The position numbers were made by a program, and so were the translations under genes. The notes under the pieces are model-generated. The model was given only the letters and a program-made list of their open reading frames with translations, did no database searches and was not told the origin of the DNA. Positions 60,397 to 64,000 of a DNA stretch of 64,000 bases are shown here, in pieces. The stretch's first letter is position 1. Each line of letters begins with the position of its first letter. Origin of the DNA: Brevundimonas sp. Root1279 (GTDB taxonomy: Bacteria; Pseudomonadota; Alphaproteobacteria; Caulobacterales; Caulobacteraceae); contig NZ_LMEB01000005.1 in assembly GCF_001425945.1 (NCBI RefSeq), positions 248,001 through 312,000 on the forward strand. Reading direction: 5' to 3'.

Positions 60397-61590
60397 ATGA
60401 CAGCGACCTTCTATGACCGCGTCTCCGCGGAACTCGCCGACATCGACGCCCAGGGCCTGACCAAGCCGGAACGGGTCATCGCTTCCCGACAGGGACCGGT
60501 GATCAAGGTCGGCGGGCGCGATGTGCTCAACTTCTGCGCCAACAACTACCTCGGCCTCGCCGGCGACGAGCGGGTGACCCAGGCGGGCATCCGGGCCCAG
60601 GAAAAGTGGGGCGCGGGCACGGCCTCGGTGCGCTTCATCTGCGGCACGCTGGAGATCCACAAGGAACTCGAACGCGCGATCGCCGACTACCTCGGCTTCG
60701 AGGACACCATCCTCTTCGCCGCGGCCTTCGACGCCAACGGCGGCATCTTCGAGCCCCTGTTCGGGGCCGAGGACGCGATCATTTCGGACAGCCTGAACCA
60801 CGCCTCGATCATCGACGGCGTCCGCCTGTGCAAGGCCAAGCGCTACCGCTTCGCCACCTCGGACATGGCCGACCTCGAGGCCCAGCTGAAGCAGGCCCGG
60901 GCCGACGGCGCCAAGGAGATCATCATCGCCACCGACGGCGCCTTCTCGATGGACGGCTACATCGCCAAGCTGAAGGACATCCGGGCCCTGGCCGACAAGT
61001 ACTCGGCCCTGATCATGGTCGACGACTGCCACGCCACCGGCTTCCTCGGCCCGCAGGGCCGCGGCTCCTACGCCTGGAACGACGTCGAGGTCGACTTCGT
61101 CACCGGCACCTTCGGCAAGGCCCTGGGCGGGGCCATGGGCGGCTTCATCTGCGCCAAGGCCAATGTCGTCGCCCTGCTCAAGCAGCGGGCGCGCCCGTAC
61201 CTGTTCTCCAACGCCCTGAGCCCCGCCGTCTGCGGTTCGTCGCTGGAGGCCATCCGCATCGCCGCGGGCGAAGAGGGCGACGCCCTGCGCAAGCAGCTGT
61301 TCGCCAACGCCGCCCGCTATCGCGCCGCCATGACCGAGGCCGGCTTCACCCTGCAGCCGGGCGAGCACCCGATCATCCCGGTCATGCTGGGCGACGCGAA
61401 GCTGGCCCAGGACATGGCCGCCCGCCTGCTGGAGCTGGGCGTCTACGTCATCGGCTTTTCGTTCCCGGTGGTGCCCCGCGGCCAGGCCCGCATCCGCACC
61501 CAGATGTCGGCGGCGCACACCTTCGAACAGATTGATCAAGCGGTCGCGGCGTTCACGACGGCCGGCAAGGAACTGGGCGTGATCGGCTAA
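60397..61590 (+). CDS. kbl: Glycine C-acetyltransferase (2-amino-3-ketobutyrate CoA ligase)
   Basis: PLP enzyme that splits 2-amino-3-ketobutyrate with CoA into glycine and acetyl-CoA, the second step of threonine breakdown. The 397 residues have the alpha-oxoamine synthase marks FCANNYLGLAGDERV, DSLNHASIIDGVRLCKAKRY, VDDCHATGFLGPQGRG and the PLP lysine Lys241 in TGTFGKALGGAMGGF. It is followed by a small gene and then tdh, which makes its substrate. Confidence 0.97.
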   Translation: MTATFYDRVSAELADIDAQGLTKPERVIASRQGPVIKVGGRDVLNFCANNYLGLAGDERVTQAGIRAQEKWGAGTASVRFICGTLEIHKELERAIADYLGFEDTILFAAAFDANGGIFEPLFGAEDAIISDSLNHASIIDGVRLCKAKRYRFATSDMADLEAQLKQARADGAKEIIIATDGAFSMDGYIAKLKDIRALADKYSALIMVDDCHATGFLGPQGRGSYAWNDVEVDFVTGTFGKALGGAMGGFICAKANVVALLKQRARPYLFSNALSPAVCGSSLEAIRIAAGEEGDALRKQLFANAARYRAAMTEAGFTLQPGEHPIIPVMLGDAKLAQDMAARLLELGVYVIGFSFPVVPRGQARIRTQMSAAHTFEQIDQAVAAFTTAGKELGVIG

Positions 61591-61613
61591 GGCCGTTCGC
61601 GACCGGAGTTGAT

Positions 61614-61865
61614 ATGGGCCACAAGGGGCTCAGGCTTACAGAGAAAGACGCTCAGGCGATCGCTGAGGCGTATGTAGCGTCTCTCGATCTTAAGGGATGG
61701 CGCTATGAGGCTGGCGATGTTCACGACGCGTCTATGTCCCTGACTGGCGAGTACACGGTGGTCTTCGACACCTACAGTCCCGAAGGGACGTTGGTTGATG
61801 GCGCCGTTGCGGTGTTTGTGAATAAGGCGACCGGCAAGGCGCGAATGTTCGACGGGAGTATGTGA
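61614..61865 (+). CDS. Small protein between kbl and tdh, immunity-protein-like
   Basis: An 83-residue soluble protein: an N-terminal helix ([20 protein letters not shown]) and beta-strand-like segments ([20 protein letters not shown], then [19 protein letters not shown]). The shape recalls small NTF2-like YrhB-type immunity proteins, but this is a weak resemblance. Codon use is visibly less G+C-biased than in kbl and tdh (many A/T third positions). Its stop TGA shares its last A with the tdh ATG (TGATG), so translation is coupled. It may be a recent arrival in the operon. Confidence 0.7.
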   Translation: MGHKGLRLTEKDAQAIAEAYVASLDLKGWRYEAGDVHDASMSLTGEYTVVFDTYSPEGTLVDGAVAVFVNKATGKARMFDGSM

Positions 61866-62917
61866 TGATCGACACCATGAAGGCCCTGGCCAAGACCAAG
61901 CCCGGCGTGGGGCTGGAGCTGATCGACGCCCCCATCCCGGTCGCCGGCGACGAGGACGTGCTGATCAAGGTGCACAAGACCGCCGTCTGCGGCACCGACA
62001 TCCACATCTGGAACTGGGACGAGTGGTCCCAGAAGAACGTCCCGGTGCCGATGATCACCGGCCACGAGTTCGCCGGCGAGATCGTCGCCATCGGCAAGGA
62101 TGTCGACCGCCGCCTGAAGGTCGGCCAGCGCGTCTCGGCCGAAGGCCACGTCATCGACCTGAACTCGGAAGCGGCCCGCGCCGGCCATTTCCACCTCGAC
62201 CCGGACACCCGCGGCATCGGCGTGAACCGCCAGGGCGCCTTCGCCGAATACGTCGTGGCCCCGGCCTTCAACGTCATCGAACTGCCCGACGACGTCCCCT
62301 ATGAGATCGGCTCGATCCTCGATCCGTTCGGCAACGCCGTGCACACCGCCCAGCAGTTCGACCTGCTCGGCGAGGACGTGCTGGTCACCGGCGCGGGGCC
62401 CATCGGCATGATGGCCGCCGCCGTCGCCCGCCACGCCGGCGCCCGCACCGTCGTCCTGACCGACATCAACGACTTCCGCCTCGAGCTGGCCCAGAAGGTC
62501 GCGCCCGGCGTCCGCACGGTGAACACCACCAAGGAAGACCTTAAGGACGTCATGCACGAGCTGGGCCTCAAGGTCGGCTTCGACGTGGCGCTGGAGATGT
62601 CGGGCTCGCCGATCGCCTTCAAGCAGTGCGTCGACACCCTGATCATGGGCGGCGGCATGGCCCTGCTGGGCATTCCGTCCAAGCCGATGGAGACCGACTG
62701 GGGGACGATCATCCTCAAGGCCCTGACCATCAAGGGCGTCTACGGGCGCGAGATGTTCACCACCTGGCGCAAGATGCTGGGCCTGCTCAAGGCCGGCCTG
62801 GACCTGCAGCCGCTCATCACTCACCAGATGAGCTACCAGCGCTTCGAAGAGGGCTTCGAGGCCATGCGGTCGGGTCAGTCGGGCAAGGTCGTGCTGGACT
62901 GGAGCAAGGCGGCCTAG
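61865..62917 (+). CDS. tdh: L-threonine 3-dehydrogenase
   Basis: Zinc- and NAD-dependent oxidation of threonine to 2-amino-3-ketobutyrate. The 350 residues show the catalytic cysteine region [17 protein letters not shown], the zinc-binding [20 protein letters not shown], and the NAD motif [20 protein letters not shown]. The ATG at 61865 overlaps the stop of the small upstream gene (TGATG), with GGGAG about 8 nt upstream; an in-frame GTG at 61862 is possible. It works with Kbl to make glycine, which the gcv system elsewhere in the window consumes. Confidence 0.97.
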   Translation: MIDTMKALAKTKPGVGLELIDAPIPVAGDEDVLIKVHKTAVCGTDIHIWNWDEWSQKNVPVPMITGHEFAGEIVAIGKDVDRRLKVGQRVSAEGHVIDLNSEAARAGHFHLDPDTRGIGVNRQGAFAEYVVAPAFNVIELPDDVPYEIGSILDPFGNAVHTAQQFDLLGEDVLVTGAGPIGMMAAAVARHAGARTVVLTDINDFRLELAQKVAPGVRTVNTTKEDLKDVMHELGLKVGFDVALEMSGSPIAFKQCVDTLIMGGGMALLGIPSKPMETDWGTIILKALTIKGVYGREMFTTWRKMLGLLKAGLDLQPLITHQMSYQRFEEGFEAMRSGQSGKVVLDWSKAA

Positions 62918-62928
62918 TCCGCCGTCTC

Positions 62929-63384
62929 ATGACCGAACGGTCGCCCATTGTCGCCTTTCTGGAGGGGGAGGGGCCCGACTCGCGCGGGCGCACCCTGTTC
63001 CAGGTGCTGGGCATGGACAATGCGGCGCTGGAGCGGACGCACGACTTCATCCAGTGGCTGTTCCCGCTGCCGGAGCCGTCGTCGGCCGTGCCGGACGCGC
63101 CGGTCCTGAGCGCGGACGACGTGCAGGCGATCCACGACTCGGTCACGGCCCAGTGCGCCCTGGCCGCGGCCTCGGACCGGATGGACGCCTTCTATCGCAT
63201 GACCCACGACTGGCTCATGCCGAACGACCACAACCACCTGCGCATCACCCGCATCATCCGTTCATTGCGGATCCTGCGCGGCGACGTGGAGGCCGAGGCC
63301 TTCAAGGCCCAGATCCTGGCGCGGGTGGAAGCGACGCGGGCGCCCGTGAGCGCCCGCAGCCGCGGTTACTGGCAGACCGCTTAA
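62929..63384 (+). CDS. Opioid growth factor receptor (OGFr)-domain-like protein
   Basis: The 151 residues match the OGFr N-terminal domain first described in animals: DSRGRTLFQVLGMDNAALER, THDFIQWLFPLPEPS, LSADDVQAIHDSVTAQCALA and NHNHLRITRIIRSLRILRG. Bacterial members exist, but no function is established. The protein is soluble and helical, without signal or membrane segment. The ATG at 62929 starts 11 bp after tdh, so it can be read from the threonine operon. Its end overlaps the stop of the convergent membrane-protein gene. Confidence 0.85.
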   Translation: MTERSPIVAFLEGEGPDSRGRTLFQVLGMDNAALERTHDFIQWLFPLPEPSSAVPDAPVLSADDVQAIHDSVTAQCALAAASDRMDAFYRMTHDWLMPNDHNHLRITRIIRSLRILRGDVEAEAFKAQILARVEATRAPVSARSRGYWQTA

Positions 63385-63773
63385 GCGGCCGCGGCTTCGT
63401 TCTTCTTCATCGTCGCCATGAAGACGATGATGACGAACAGCAACATCGAGCCGACCAGCATGACCTCCGAGACCGGCAGCAGCGGCATGAGCACCGGCTT
63501 GCCCAGCAGGATCAGGGCCAGCATTGGCATCGAGATCAGGAAGCCGAGCACCGACAGGCCGAAATGCAGCTTGGGCAGCCAGCCCTCGGCCGCGGCCGGG
63601 AACGAGCGGTAGAAGAGGCCGAACAGCATCATGGACGCGAAGCCGAGCAGGTTGATGTGGGCGTGCACCGGACGCAGCACGAAATCCTGGTTGGCGCCCA
63701 TCCAGACACCGAGACTCATGCCCACCAGGGCGGACAGCACACCGAGACGCAGAAAATTATTCGATACCGACAT
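63381..63773 (-). CDS. Small membrane protein with heme-copper-oxidase-subunit-I-like helices
   Basis: The 130 residues have four membrane helices (about 8-26, 35-56, 68-90 and 97-120). The second holds PVHAHINLLGFASMMLFGLF, an HxHxN pattern resembling helix segments of heme-copper oxidases and nitric oxide reductases. The protein is far too short for a full subunit I, and no heme or copper site can be confirmed. The ATG at 63773 (MSVSNNFLRLG) is chosen over the longer frame to 63833. Its last bases overlap the OGFr-like gene. Respiratory role is only a guess. Confidence 0.75.
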   Translation of the reverse strand: MSVSNNFLRLGVLSALVGMSLGVWMGANQDFVLRPVHAHINLLGFASMMLFGLFYRSFPAAAEGWLPKLHFGLSVLGFLISMPMLALILLGKPVLMPLLPVSEVMLVGSMLLFVIIVFMATMKKNEAAAA

Positions 63774-63845
63774 GGTTTGGGTCCCTCCGACATTTCGGGC
63801 GGCTCGTAGACCGCCGTTCTCCCCGGGACTCAAGTTACAACAGCG

Positions 63846-64000
63846 TTAGCTCAATGTCTTGATCAGGGCTTTCTCGAAGCTCTGGGCCTCGGGGCCGGGC
63901 AGGGCGCCGGGAAGGTCTCCCGCCTCGAACAGCTCGAAGACCTTAGGGTGGACATAGGACGAGCGACACACCGTCGGCGTGTTGCCGAGCAGGCCGGCGA
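63846..64000 (-). CDS. DNA topoisomerase IB, C-terminal 50 residues (cut by window edge)
   Basis: The minus-strand frame from the window end reads LLGNTPTVCRSSYVHPKVFE, then LFEAGDLPGALPGPEAQSFE and a stop at 63846-63848. The block LGNTPxVCRxSYVHP is the conserved end of bacterial poxvirus-like type IB topoisomerases, with the nicking tyrosine in SYVHP. These enzymes relax supercoils through a 3'-phosphotyrosine intermediate. The N-terminal and most of the catalytic domain lie beyond base 64000, so intactness is unknown. Confidence 0.85.
   Translation of the reverse strand, partial: AGLLGNTPTVCRSSYVHPKVFELFEAGDLPGALPGPEAQSFEKALIKTLS

Overview
The window is a dense, G+C-rich, almost gap-free piece of an alphaproteobacterial chromosome. 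The gene content points to the Caulobacterales, most likely a Brevundimonas-like Caulobacteraceae. Clues are ChpT beside CheY/CheR, a fliF-fliG-flbE-fliN-flbD-flhA class II flagellar operon with a CtrA-like box, LexA boxes of the alphaproteobacterial type GTTC-N7-GTTC at recA, DUF1491, and a separate Fo operon atpI-B-E-b'-b. The genus is inference; no rRNA or tRNA gene is present to confirm it.

Layout. 1-4.5 kb (minus): alaS 5' part, a membrane protein, recA with a double SOS operator, and a large katE-type catalase. 4.6-9.5 kb: an M28 metallopeptidase with a polytopic membrane domain, cheR, cheY, chpT (CtrA phosphorelay) and divergent cysQ. 9.5-20.6 kb: accessory and housekeeping genes (LysR, EamA exporter, MocR regulator with divergent YczE-type membrane protein, prfC, a 44-residue membrane peptide, a HEXXH/TPR protein), then a four-helix-bundle gene enclosed by inverted heptamer arrays, DUF1491 and a secreted protein. 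20.7-28.9 kb: the flagellar operon, with a class A beta-lactamase gene between flbD and flhA. 28.9-38 kb: a three-gene two-component module, NUDIX, CsbD, a CoxE-like VWA protein, a GNAT enzyme, and an MDR reductase with a divergent HxlR regulator. 38-43.8 kb: HDAC-like deacetylase, histidine phosphatase, xseB, csaA, ispA, coq7 and dxs. 43.8-47.2 kb: secreted protein and Fo operon. 47.2-52.6 kb (minus): gcvT-gcvH-gcvPA-gcvPB behind a tandem glycine riboswitch. 52.6-64 kb: adenine deaminase-type enzyme and TetR, argS, ispH, lipoproteins, kbl-tdh with a foreign-looking small gene between them, an OGFr-domain protein, and the 3' end of a type IB topoisomerase gene.

Functional links: glycine metabolism appears twice (glycine cleavage, and threonine to glycine by Tdh/Kbl); isoprenoid and quinone synthesis appears as dxs, ispA, ispH and coq7; motility and cell-cycle control appear as the flagellar operon, flbD and chpT. 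The best candidate for something undescribed is the 521-bp unit at 18844-19364. A gene of the 23S-rRNA-intervening-sequence protein family sits tightly between two mutually complementary (AGGGTTG)n / (CAACCCT)n arrays. This copies the architecture of an rRNA intervening sequence, but at a protein-gene junction. The beta-lactamase embedded in the flagellar operon is second.
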